Shown: positions 20,986 to 30,529 of the stretch, one piece after another | Layout of the letters: the number at the start of each line of letters is the position of its first letter | Position numbering within the stretch: the stretch's first letter is position 1 | Assembly (NCBI GenBank): GCA_021464245.1 | Contig: JADCRB010000013.1 | Span: 689,424-753,423, forward strand | Direction: 5' to 3' | From: Carallia brachiata | Taxonomy: Eukaryota; Streptophyta; Magnoliopsida; Malpighiales; Rhizophoraceae | Length of the DNA: 64,000 nt | Program-made: the position numbers and the translations under genes | Notes under the pieces: generated by a model | Seen by the model: only the letters and a program-made list of their open reading frames with translations | Told to the model about the DNA's origin: nothing | The model's database searches: none

Positions 20986-22404
20986 AATTTACATTGAATT
21001 TTATAATGACCAGGTTTTCCACATTTATAGCATACTATATATCTTTTTTATTACTTTTATCAGGTCGTTTACTTTCATATTTCTTTTTATATGATTTTTT
21101 TTTGTATGTTTAAGTAAATATTCTCGTTTTTTATTCTTATATTTTCTATATGGTTTATAAGATTTCTTATACCTTTTATATTTCTTTTTTCTGGATGTAG
21201 AGGGTGTTATAATAGTTTCATATCCATATTGCCGACAAAAATCTCCTAATTCTTTTCTATTTTGTACTAATTCATTTTTAAGTTTTGCTTTAAAGTTTAA
21301 GTCAGTACATAAAGTTGATCCTTTATTATTTATATGAGTTATAAGATCTCTGTAAGATAATTATTGATATGGTATATTAATATCATTAGTATTTCATATT
21401 CTTTGTTTTACTTTTTCTCCAAATAATTTAGGTAATCCGGCTATAAATCTTTCTTTCCAATATGTTTGATTACAATCTGTTCAAGTAAATACTTTTTGTA
21501 AAAACATATATTTAGACCATCTAAAATCTTGTAATAAAGGGCATCTAAGATTATTTAAAATTTCAGAAGACTTATCCTGTAATTGTTTAGGTTATCCTAG
21601 AAAATGTTTAGTTATTGCAAATATTAGTACAGCAGCAGCATTATCTTGTAATTCATCTTGTACTAGTACTGTCGAAGTTGTAGGGTCAGTTATAGAGACT
21701 TGTACAGTTTTTTGAGAGTTTATAATATAATCTTTTTCAGATTGAAATAAATAGTTGTCCCACCAGCCTTTTAATGAGCCAGTAAATCTTGATATTAAAC
21801 TTGAAGCAATAGCTTTTTCTGTATTATTTCGATGTCTATATGTAGATGCACAAATAGTCATTTGTTCTATGGTTTGCAAAATATTGTGTTCACTAAAACC
21901 ATCTATATTTCATTCATAAATCCCTTCACCAGCAAAACTAGTTACTGGGTTTTGTATTTTTTCTTCTATCATCATATCAGGTAGAGAGGGTCGAGGATAG
22001 TAATATTTAGTATATGTTCTTTAGTAATCATGTTTAGTAGTATTCTTTATTTGACCTCTTATTTTATTTATACTCATGGAATCTTGAAATTGTTCTTCTA
22101 GATCTTTTATGTTAAATTCTTCTTTATCATTTTGTTCTTCAGTGGGTTCTTTTGTGACTACATGTATTTTAGGATCATGAACATTTAATTCTTCTAGTTT
22201 TTTAGTTATGATATCTAAAAGATTTGTAGTTGAGGGTGCTTGTTTTAAATGTAATGATGGAGGAACTTCAGGTATTTGAAATAAATGTTGATCGATTTTT
22301 AATTTTGAAAATTGTGATGCAGATGAAGAAGGTTTATCTTTTTGGGGAATAAAAGAGGCAATATTTGATTCTATATTGTTTAATTGTTGAGTTATGGTAT
22401 GCAA
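20986..22404 (-). pseudogene. Type A: coat protein (A1)
   Basis: Order on the minus strand: N-terminal part (TITQQLNNIESNIASF to IKDLEEQFQDSMSINKIRG, 22,021-22,404); core (YRHRNNTEKAIASSLIS, LKGWWDNYLF, VLVQDELQDNAAAVLIFAI; 21,592-21,879); basic tail; CCHC knuckle. Stops and frameshifts separate the parts. At family level this is a Caulimoviridae capsid polyprotein segment. Confidence 0.83.
20991..21032 (-). other. CCHC zinc knuckle (A1)
   Basis: Reads CYKCGKPGHYKIQC on the minus strand, all four ligands present; same position as in the other viral copies. Confidence 0.9.
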
Positions 22405-23107
22405 TTTATTAGTATAATTACTGATGATGTATATTTCTAATATCTTTTTGAGTAATAATAGGTGAATTAGTGTCTATAGCAGGAATCTTAAAAAGTGAAG
22501 CTATTACTATTTGTCCAACATGTTTAAAAGTATATTCTTTTATTGATGGATGGATAGATTTTATTTTTGTATGAGTTGTAGTTTCCCATTATTGCATACT
22601 TGTTTTAAGTACATGTATACTTGATTTATTATATGCATATTGATGTATATCATACCATTCAAAGAAAGGTATTATTTGTTTATATTTTTTAAAATTTTTA
22701 TAATATTATTCTCGTAAATTTTCTCTTTCCATTTGTGTGGTATTATTGAAAATTTTTTTCGTTTAATATCATTTTTTTCTGAATTAAATTCTTTATTTAT
22801 TTCTTCTTTATTTATTTGAAATTTCATATTTATTTAATTGGCTTTGCATATCACTTGGTGTAAGTTATGAGGGTCCGAAAGAATCTTTGGTTTGCACATG
22901 ATATATGGGATGTGGAATTGTTTTATGAAAGTCTACTTCAGCTAATGGATTATTCAACCTTATGGATTCTGTAATTGTATTTAATGGTATATTTATTGTA
23001 GTAGTAGATGAAGATAGTGTATTTGAAGGTATATCATTTGTTGATTTTCAAAAAGAAGATATTCTTAAATGTTCCATTCTTTTTTGATGGAAATATTATT
23101 TCAACAT
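22405..23107 (-). pseudogene. Type A: region upstream of the coat protein (movement-protein C-terminus/linker)
   Basis: Minus-strand fragments include PLNTITESIRLNNPLAEVDF, HKTIPHPIYHVQTKDSFGPS and LTPSDMQSQLNKYEISNK, then a Lys/Asn-rich stretch. The order before the coat protein suits the end of the movement-protein region of a Caulimoviridae ORF1. The movement-protein core was not seen. Several stops. The fragment ends near 23,107 at gatggaaatattatttcaac, a string also found at 18,318. Confidence 0.6.
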
Positions 23108-23109
23108 TA

Positions 23110-23462
23110 CCATTTATTAATTTTACTTTTTTTTTAGTTAGTAAAATTTAGGTATAATCTAAAATCACACAATTTATTTTTTTATTTTTTATTTAAATAA
23201 ACTTTACTTATTATATGATGTAAGATTATGAATAAATTATACCTAGTAAAAAATATGAGTTAAATTAAAAAAAATTTTATCTGATTTATTATCTTTTTTG
23301 TTTCTGGTACGTACAAATTTTAAGCCACAACATTAAAATTTAATCGTGATCACATTTTATCTTATAAAATATAACTTTTTGTCCTGGGGGGTTTGGGAAT
23401 TGTATATTTTAAATAAGAGTTATGATAGATTGAAAAGAAAAAGGAAAGAAAAAGAGAAATGA
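23110..23462. repeat. Flank repeat, right copy
   Basis: Direct repeat of 19,265-19,648, with small indels. Together the two copies bracket the viral fragments between them. Confidence 0.85.
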
Positions 23463-24552
23463 TAATTGGAAGAAAAGAAAAAATAATTTAACATTGATTT
23501 GACCAAATTATTGGTTAAATCGAGTGAAATGATTTTCTTTGAGGCACTTATTTATCTAATCAATTAACATAATCAGATTGATTTAATTTTGAGTCAACAG
23601 TCTATTACTCAGGAATGAGGATGAATTTTTTTTTTTTTGGTGTAGAAAGCTAGAAGCTATTAGTTTGTGTTTTATTAGCAACAAACGATGTCAAAAAGAC
23701 AAAAAAATTTATTTATGTAACTAGCTGACTTATTTATGTAATGGGACGCTGAATTATTGCAATAAAATTTGAAAGTATTTATTTATTTATTTTTTTGTTG
23801 CAAAAATTAAACATGTTGTTGAATAAATAAACAAGCTGGTTACACAAAAAAAATTTCTCATCTGTTTCACGTCTTCTCTTTCGCGTCCATGTAACGGGGC
23901 TGTGGAAATAAATATGGGCCAAAGTCCAATTATCGATAATTTTGTGGTAATCATAAGACCTTGGAGTGATGTAATGCAGCTATGCAACTCTCTCCCTATT
24001 TTTAATTGTGGACTAGTCGATAAGTTCATTAAGACTTTAATGGCTTGTCTCGAAAATAATTTAGTTATCACTTGAATTGGTAGTTCGGTAGTTATTTGGC
24101 ATATTTTTCTTACTCACGACATAAGTTTCAGTTTCAATGATAAGTGATAGTACTTGGAGGCTTTGACCTCCAAATTTGTTCGATTTAAACGTTAACTGCG
24201 TCGTTAATTTTAAACTTGACAATTATCGTGATTGATTTAGGGAGACCCATTCGGCCTCAACAATGTTCGGATGGAGAGTCTCTTCCTGTGAGTTGAGTTG
24301 GATGAGGTATACAAATAGGAGCAACTACAATCTTAGTCTGTAAATCTGATAATCGATATACTCGTAATAAATTTCTTTAATTTAAAAAATAGCTTAATTA
24401 AATTTATTTATTTTTGAACAAAAAATAAATCAGTTAAATTTATTTATTGACGTAAAGAATTGTATGTATTTGATAAATTTGCCTAACCTGAAAAGTCACC
24501 TTGGCACCTTTGCATTATGACTGTAAATTCGATCCCACTTGTAAATGTCCAA
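23463..24552. other. AT-rich DNA of block A, no gene recognised
   Basis: Intergenic in character. A 94-codon minus-strand open frame at 23,787-24,071 shows no motif and is disrupted in A2. The sequence cctccaaatttgttcgatt with its neighbours (24,160-24,360) is the least AT-rich part. Nothing else is identified. Confidence 0.5.
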
Positions 24553-25240
24553 AAACAAAGGCAGATGTTTATTAATTTTATGAATAATTGAGCAGAATGG
24601 GTTTATACATCGCATTATACTTTACACATCCAACATTATTCAATATTTCACACAATAGGGATATAAGCCACTTTCATGAATAGCAAATTATACGACACAC
24701 CATTGATTATAAACGACATCTTGTGAACATAAATGACATTTTTAGTTAGAAAAAACTCACTATTACAAGTACAAATTGCTCTCTATCACTGGTTAAATTG
24801 TACAACCTTCATACAATGGAGCAGGATTGACAAGGAATGTGACATTTTTTATACTTATGTCGAACTGAGCGACACCTCATACAAAATTTGTGACACTTAC
24901 TTCAGATCGCATGACAAGAGAAAGAAAACATATATGATATTTTTATTTATTTCTACGACAATAAGCAATTCTATATGACAGGTATGCAAACATATTCATA
25001 ATATGATTAGAGACCATATACGTTGATTTGAAAATGCACACTATTAGAAATAAACAACGACTTATAAAAAGTACTATGTATTCCTACTACACTCTATTGA
25101 AGCAGTGGTTTTATGGGAAAAAGGTTTCATTTCCACTTATTTTGTTTTAAAACTACAAAAGGGAAATTAGTCTCTCAACAAAAATCATTAGTAGCTATTC
25201 GAACAAAAAAGAACCCAAAAGAATACAGTGCGGACCGTGG
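24553..25240. other. Left part of B1, no gene recognised
   Basis: AT-rich. Contains repeated words of the type tgacattttt / gcgacacc and, at 25,037, cactattagaaat, which recalls a CACTA-transposon end. No matching opposite end was found. Confidence 0.35.
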
Positions 25241-25380
25241 GCAGGCTGTTGGACATAGCTTATATAAAGATAAATTTATATGCTCAGGAAAATTGGTATT
25301 CCTTAAAACGATATCATCAACTTTAACAAGAAACCATGCAATCCATATTCATGAAGATGATGAAGTTCAACTTGATTCAT
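25241..25380 (-). pseudogene. Type B: second copy of ORF1 N-terminus, after the promoter (B1)
   Basis: The first ATG after the viral promoter is at 25,380 (MNQVELHHLHEYGLHGF). Shifting frame, the sequence then matches VDDIVLRNTNFPEHINLSLY, which is the segment at 31,861-31,965 (VDDIVLRNTDFLEHMNLS). Having the same N-terminal segment at both ends of B shows terminal redundancy of the integrated viral DNA. Confidence 0.6.
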
Positions 25381-25446
25381 GATGAATATAAAAAGTAATG
25401 ACCAAAGAAAATGATTTAACTTATAGATATTCAAATATTCAAAGAC

Positions 25447-25452
25447 TTTATT
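25447..25452 (-). terminator. Viral polyadenylation signal AATAAA (B1)
   Basis: AATAAA on the minus strand, about 110 bases past the TATA box. In Caulimoviridae the poly(A) signal lies shortly downstream of the transcription start, so the RNA becomes terminally redundant. Also at 33,041-33,046 and 51,086-51,091. Confidence 0.7.
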
Positions 25453-25561
25453 CCACGGAGAATTTTGTTTACAAGGTGGTGTTCAGCATAAGGATGAAGG
25501 GTTTGGAGAGAGAGAGTTGAAGTAGTGGTGAGTAATGTGTGTTGGATGATGCCTGAAACAT

Positions 25562-25571
25562 CCTATTTATA
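25562..25571 (-). promoter_or_regulatory. Viral genomic-RNA promoter TATA box (B1)
   Basis: The minus strand reads TATAAATAGG, followed by a CA-rich start region and a CTCTCTCTCC tract, then AATAAA. This is the layout of a pararetrovirus pregenomic-RNA promoter. Same at 33,159-33,168 and 51,199-51,208. Whether it works today is unknown. Confidence 0.7.
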
Positions 25572-25745
25572 CATGAGATTCTGGTAACTATTCCGAGAAT
25601 ATTTTATAGATTATTGTTTGATTACATTATCTAGTGCGTCGTTATGCACTTCTTGATCTTATCCTGAGGTATTGCGAGGTGATGTCAATGCTTAAGCCAT
25701 TCCTTATCCTTGCTTTTAGGGGGAGTCTCTCTTATCTCTTCCATA

Positions 25746-26150
25746 TTATGGTGGGGTAAATTTTGAAATGATATCTCCATAATTTGGGTCTTCATTATCT
25801 AGATGTGATGGGGCCGCCTCATCTTCTTGGGATATTTCAAATATAGCTTTCTCCAATCTTTTTTGTATTCCGTTTTTTATCATACCATTGAAAGACTATT
25901 CTGCAATTTCTTTTTTGTATTCTGGAATGGGTGATTGATCGGTCGTCATTATTAATTATACGTTGCTTTACCAGCCATTGAGACACTTCATTTTTACATG
26001 CTTTATCTGCTGGTAATTTTTTCCACCATTTTACTTGAATTATTCAGATGAGAGAAGGAGGATATGGTGGGGCATGCATATTTTTCATAGAAAAGGTCCA
26101 TTTCATGATCCAGGGTATATCAAATATCACGATAAAATACTAGGTTGATA
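25746..26150 (-). pseudogene. Type B: ORF2 C-terminal part (B1)
   Basis: Minus-strand remnants: FDIPWIMKWTFSMKNMHAPP, IIQVKWWKKLPADKACKNEV, SRIQKRNCRI, FQWYDKKRNTKK and EAAPSHLDNEDPNYGD, ending at a TAA at 25,746. These continue the ORF2 N-terminal part at 27,560-28,336 after the insertion. A Trp-rich second ORF of unknown function follows ORF1 in several Caulimoviridae relatives. No function is assigned. Stops and shifts are present. Confidence 0.6.
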
Positions 26151-26199
26151 GATTCAATATTTGCATAAATATTACGTGTAATTTAGTATTTGATTTGAC

Positions 26200-27530
26200 A
26201 TTTATACAAATATTATGATTATTGGTGGATTTTACTTCTATTTGTTATTTTATATTTTGTAGGTCAATTGGATGCAAATAGAAGTTATTTGAGCGGATTT
26301 GATACTATTCGGGCAGATTTCACAGCTTTGCGTACTGCTCGGTTTTTCAGCCATAACTTCCTCTACACAAGCCGGAATTGGATGATTCTTAATCCAAATT
26401 GAAGCTAAGAGATAGGGCTACAAGTTTACTGTTTTGATGAACTTCGGATTCTACGTGGAAGGGGTCTAAATCTGGGTCTGAATATACATGGTTGAAACTG
26501 TCCAAAAAATTTACTAATCCTTTTCCGACTCGAATTTGGATTCTTTAGGGCTTACAATTTTATTATTTGAAGGAACTATAAATACTGAAGTTACAGCAGA
26601 GTTAGAGGACTTTTGGGAGGCTATTCTTGTAGACACAAGACAGAGAAAATGAGTAGAGAGTGAAGAGGAGAAGAGCATAAGTGAGGAACGCGAAGACGTC
26701 GGAAACGAGTTTTTCGATTCCTTTTCTTTCCCTTCTTTTTCTTTTGAACTAAATGATATTAGATATTTGCTTAATTTTGGTTTTTAGCATGAGTAGCTAG
26801 AACCCTAAACTAGGGCGAATGGGATGTAGCCTAGTTTAGGGTTGGATTATTTGATTTTGTGGATGTTTAGATGTTCTTTTGATTTTATTGCGATTATCAG
26901 TTGAGAACTCGATTTGATTTATCTATTTTGTTCTTAAATATACTTTTGTGTCTGGCCATCATGAAAGTAGTCATAAGATTTGTGTTGAGATCGACAGATG
27001 AGACACAATCGTGCACTAAATAGATAAACATATGAACTTTGAGTCAGACATGAGATAAGTTTATATGATGTCATTATAAATTCTCTGTTCTTAATGGGTT
27101 TAATCTACTTTGTGTGAGTTCGAGAGAAGATCATAAATAAATTGAATACGGTTAGGGTTGCTTGACAAAGAACACTAACTAAATAAGAGAAATTGACATT
27201 CAAATCATTAATCCACAAAATTCATGTAATTCAGCCCCTTCTAGGTGAAAACCCATAGCCCTGGTACTCTCTATCTTGTGTTTAGTTTTAATTAATTTGC
27301 CTCTGATTTTTCATTAGTTAAATTGTTTAATTTTTAGTTTAATAATTCTGCTTCTCATTAATTTTCTCAACATAAAACTTTCAGTTTGAATAACTTAAAT
27401 CATAATTAATTCTTTGTTCCTTTGGGTTCGACACCTGGAGTATTCACCAGGATTTTATTACTACGATCGGCCCTGTACGCTTGCAGGATTTCACCCGGTC
27501 ACAGGTATAATTTACCGGCGGAGTATGTAC
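26200..27530 (+). mobile_element. About 1.35-kb non-coding insertion inside viral ORF2 (B1)
   Basis: It separates two ORF2 parts that should be contiguous. Read on the plus strand it resembles a retroelement leader or non-autonomous repeat: ctagaaccctaaactagggc, a purine-rich run (agagtgaagaggagaag), and ggttcgacacctggagtattc near the right end. There is no protein coding. Ends are approximate (within about 60 bp). Also in B2 (about 33,790-35,120) and B3 (about 51,840-53,150). Class unresolved: LARD/TRIM-like, or a SINE-derived mosaic. Confidence 0.55.
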
Positions 27531-27559
27531 GCCATTGAGAAATAATTTGAATCCATCAA

Positions 27560-28336
27560 AGGTTTTATTGGGAAATGTTAATTATGAATGTCCAAAGTGA
27601 TTCCACCAACTATGGAACTAGCTTGGGAATATTCTGGGGCATTATTGTAGAAATCAGAAGAACCAAGAGTGTCGCTAGCTTCCAATACATAGAACATTTG
27701 TCCATGCTGCTATGTAGTCATGGTAATTGTATGCTGGAGGGTCATATTCATTTGTGAATTTTACATAATGATATATGAGAGCAGTATTCTATGGGGTTAC
27801 CATACTCTTCCATTCTTTGAGGCCAATTACCTTTTTGATATTCATTTTAGAGTACATGATTTGGCCCGATTCATTTTTGGTATGCTCAATATCTACAGAA
27901 AGGGTAGCAACAATGATATATTCATAAAATTTCATGCTCTACCTAAGGTTGGTTGGGAGGTATGCCATATCATCAAGGAATATGCGAGGGAGAAGGTCAG
28001 CAATAGGTTCGTCTTGATATTCTGGTTTCAGTACACAAATATGCTCGGTGTCACGGGTTATTATTTGGGTTCAGGGGAGTCTGGTTTGTGGGGTAAGGTA
28101 GAAGATGCGGCTGGAGCTAATGGAGGTCTCAGCTGCAAAATATCTTTATAGTTTATAGGTGTTGAGGTAGATGGGTTTTTATTGGGTGATGGTATGTTTC
28201 CAAGTACAGTGAATCTATTCGACGTATTTATATTCGACGTATTTGGACGCAAACTCATATTCGACACAGATGTAGGACTATTCGGTTTATTCGATGTAGA
28301 CTTGAAGAATTCACGAGTAACCTTTTGCTTGCTCAT
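27560..28336 (-). pseudogene. Type B: ORF2 N-terminal part (B1)
   Basis: Starts at the ATG at 28,336, overlapping the end of ORF1 (ORF1 stops at 28,311). It begins MSKQKVTREFFKSTSNKPN, followed by a Ser/Pro/Asn-rich region, RFTVLGNIPSPNKNPST and PPLAPAASSTLPHKP. Conserved-looking parts follow: DTEHICVLKPEYQDEPIADL, IIVATLSVDIEHTKNESGQI and YVKFTNEYDPPAYNYHDYIA, then an aromatic cluster with HSWWNHFG. Stops appear near 28,062, 27,780 and beyond. Homologous to 35,155-35,931 and 53,190-53,951; the B3 copy is open for 132 codons. Confidence 0.7.
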
Positions 28337-28800
28337 GATTCTTCAAAAATTCTCTAGATAAAAAATCAGGTAAAGAATTAGATTTACTGTTTATATATTC
28401 AATGTTAAAATCAAAATTTGAAATCAATGCTTGCCATATGGCAAATATTTGTTTGGAAACCAAATTATTAACATCCTTTTTTTCAGAATAAATTTTGCAG
28501 ATTTGCAATCTATTCATAATAAAAATCTTTTATTGAAAACATCATCCTGAAAATTCATGATGCATGAAACTATAGCTAATACTTCTTTTTTAACAGGGGA
28601 GTAATTCACCTGTGGCCCGGTCCATACTCCTGAATGGTATCTTACCATTATTTCTTTGCTATTCTAATTCTTTCTCTAATTTAATATTCCTCCATATCCC
28701 TCATTGGAAGCATCTATTTCTATTATTAAATAGGCATTTTCATTAGGTATTCCTAGATAGGGTAAATTCTTAACTAATGATTTTATCCTTATTACCACTT
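28311..28800 (-). pseudogene. Type B: RNase H (B1)
   Basis: Fossil of the RNase H domain that ends Caulimoviridae ORF1. EIDASNEGYGGIL (first catalytic Asp context, about 28,690-28,725), then PVKKEVLAIVSCIMNF and QICKIYSEKKDVNNLV, and the terminal FDFNIEYINSKSNSLPDFLS, a signature of this family. Frameshifts fall between these parts. The end at 28,311 overlaps the ORF2 start. Confidence 0.88.
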
Positions 28801-29530
28801 GAGTCATTTTTCTGACCATTCAAGGGGATCCTTTCTTAATTGTCTATATAACGGGGCACATATGATTCTAATATCAGGTATAAAATATGCTACATAATTT
28901 AAACATCCTAAAAATCTTTGCAATTGGGTTTTATTTTTTATTTTATCAGGAAATTTTTCACCAAATTTTATAGATCTATAGATTGGGGTAATAGGTCCTT
29001 CGTATATGTTATATCCTAAAAATCTGGTTTTGACTTCAAGCAATTTCATCTTTTTTGCAGATATAACTAATCCATTTTGTTTAACTATATTCAAAATTTT
29101 CTTAAGATGACTAAAATGTTATGTTATTGATTTTGAAAACACTAATACATCATTTATGTATACTATAGTAAATTTCGTATATGGATTAAAGATATCATTC
29201 ATAATCTTCTGAAATTTAGATGGGGCATTTTTTAATTTAAAAGGCATCATATTCCATTCATGATGCTCGAAAGGTATTGCAAAAGTTGTTCTATATTTAT
29301 CTTTTTCACATTTTGTATTTGTCAATATCCTGATTTCATGTCAAATTTAGAATATATCATAGCTCCACTTAATCTTTTTATTAAGCCTTTTTTATTAGAT
29401 ATAGGATATCTTATCTATTCGAAAACTTTATTCAAAGGTTTATAGTTTATTACTAATCTTAGGGCTTCCCTTTCTATTTCAGCTTGATTATTCACATAAA
29501 ACGGAAAACAAGACCAAGGTGATTTGCTTG
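28800..29530 (-). pseudogene. Type B: reverse transcriptase (B1)
   Basis: Order on the minus strand: PLNKVFE region, KFDMKSGY (about 29,335), TTFAIPFEHHEWNMMPFKLK (29,230-29,300), APSKFQKIMNDIF, then the catalytic motif, which reads YINDVLVFS (29,131-29,165) with Asn in place of the first Asp of the usual YxDD. The connection part KTRFLGYNIYEGPITPI, LQRFLGCLNYVAYFIPDI follows. RT copies pregenomic RNA in these viruses; with the altered motif and several stops this copy should be inactive. Confidence 0.9.
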
Positions 29531-29539
29531 GCCTAAAAA

Positions 29540-30010
29540 ATTTCTTTTTGAGTATATATAGTGTTATTTTTTAAAAGATCTATTTCTTTTGTTGTGGGAG
29601 TAGTTATGGATTCAAAACAAATTTCTTTATTAGCTACCTTAATATGTATTCCTTGTTGAGTTACTTGGAATAGGTATATTTGTGTCAAAAATGGAGTGCC
29701 TAGTATTATGATAATGATAAATCTTTTACTAGAATAAATATATTCTTAAAGCATATTCTTTCGTTACATATATGAGCACCTGAAAGTTTATATGATATAT
29801 TCAATTTTTTGTTATTGGCTTCTCGTAAAGTAGTTTTAGTTTTCTCAAAATATTTTGTTAGGATTATTCATTCTTGTATACAATTCAAGTCAACTCTAGA
29901 GTCTAGCAAGGCTAGTAAATTATAGGAATAGTCATTTCTTACTACCAATTTTGTCTTAATATACAATTTTTAGAATTCTGTCTTATTAATTATATTCAGA
30001 TAATTTTTAT
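29540..30010 (-). pseudogene. Type B: aspartic protease (B1)
   Basis: The active-site region reads ALLDSRVDLNCIQ (about 29,879-29,917): Asp is kept, but Arg replaces the Gly of D-[ST]-G. The downstream LREANNKKLNISYKLSGAHI and GTPFLTQIYLFQV-like segments match type A in order. Several stops and frameshifts. Confidence 0.78.
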
Positions 30011-30529
30011 CTAATCTTTAGTAGATGTTTCTGGTTGTGTATTCATTATATTTACTATTATTTGTAATTCCTTTAATTCTTGTTTAAGATTTTGTATTTC
30101 AATCTTATGTTGTCTTACTTCTTCTTTTACTCCATCAATGTAATTTCTGGAGAGGATGAGGACAATTTTTGTTTGTTTATTCCTTCCATTCCATATTTTT
30201 CTTAATGAATAAAGTTCTATTTCTTTGGGCTTTGGATCAGATAATTCATCTTTTAATTTTAATAAATATTCTCGTTTTAATTCAGGATATGTTATTTTAT
30301 CTATTATTTCTAATATTAAGGCTGCACCTTTTGTTATTACATTTATATGTCTACAATCTATATTACAACATAGTCCTTCATGTTCATTATTACTATTATC
30401 TGAACTGGTTTCAATAAGATCTATATCTCCTACTGAGCATTCTAAATCTGTATCATTATTATCTAATATTTCTAGTATTTGATTTTTTATTTCCTCATTT
30501 ATATTTAAATTATTAATTTTCTCTTTCAC
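30011..30529 (-). pseudogene. Type B: acidic spacer between coat protein and protease (B1)
   Basis: Open for 172 codons: MKEKINNLNINEEIKNQILE, NDTDLECSVGDIDLIETSSD, NEHEGLCCNIDCRHINVI, then a coiled Lys/Glu-rich C-terminus. Same position and layout as in type A, but clearly diverged. No known domain; it sits directly after the zinc knuckle. Confidence 0.75.

Larger units (their letters stand above)
19967..24552. repeat. Array block A1
   Basis: Matches A2 (45,640-50,192) along its length and the start of A3 (63,690 onward). It contains the minus-strand type-A viral fragment (to about 23,107), the flank repeat, and 1.1 kb of AT-rich DNA. Its left neighbour differs from that of A2/A3: here it is the viral inversion junction; there it is a copied VPS3 intron segment. 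Confidence 0.9.

Noticed and set aside
20551..20997. 148-codon plus-strand frame, repeated at 46,222
   Set aside because: Antisense shadow of the type-A spacer, which is open and colinear with the knuckle on the minus strand.
25037..25060. CACTA-transposon terminal repeat (cactattagaaat)
   Set aside because: Only one short end-like string was found, with no inverse partner or transposase. Chance is likely in this AT-rich DNA.
26805..26850. Telomere-like repeat (ccctaaactagggc ... tagtttaggg)
   Set aside because: A single imperfect palindrome rather than a tandem CCCTAAA array.
27420..27450. tRNA T-arm or Pol III B box (ggttcgacacc)
   Set aside because: No cloverleaf, acceptor stem or A box at proper spacing; kept only as a hint for the insertion class.
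27720..28151. 143-codon plus-strand open frame, also at 35,316 and 53,336
   Set aside because: It is the antisense of viral ORF2, whose minus-strand frame has matching parts in all three copies and an ordered domain layout. The plus frame has no recognisable motif.
30169..30482. Plus-strand open frames of 82-85 codons rich in Leu/Tyr/Ser (also at 37,746 and 55,768)
   Set aside because: Antisense of the acidic viral spacer. The composition follows from the complementary strand.
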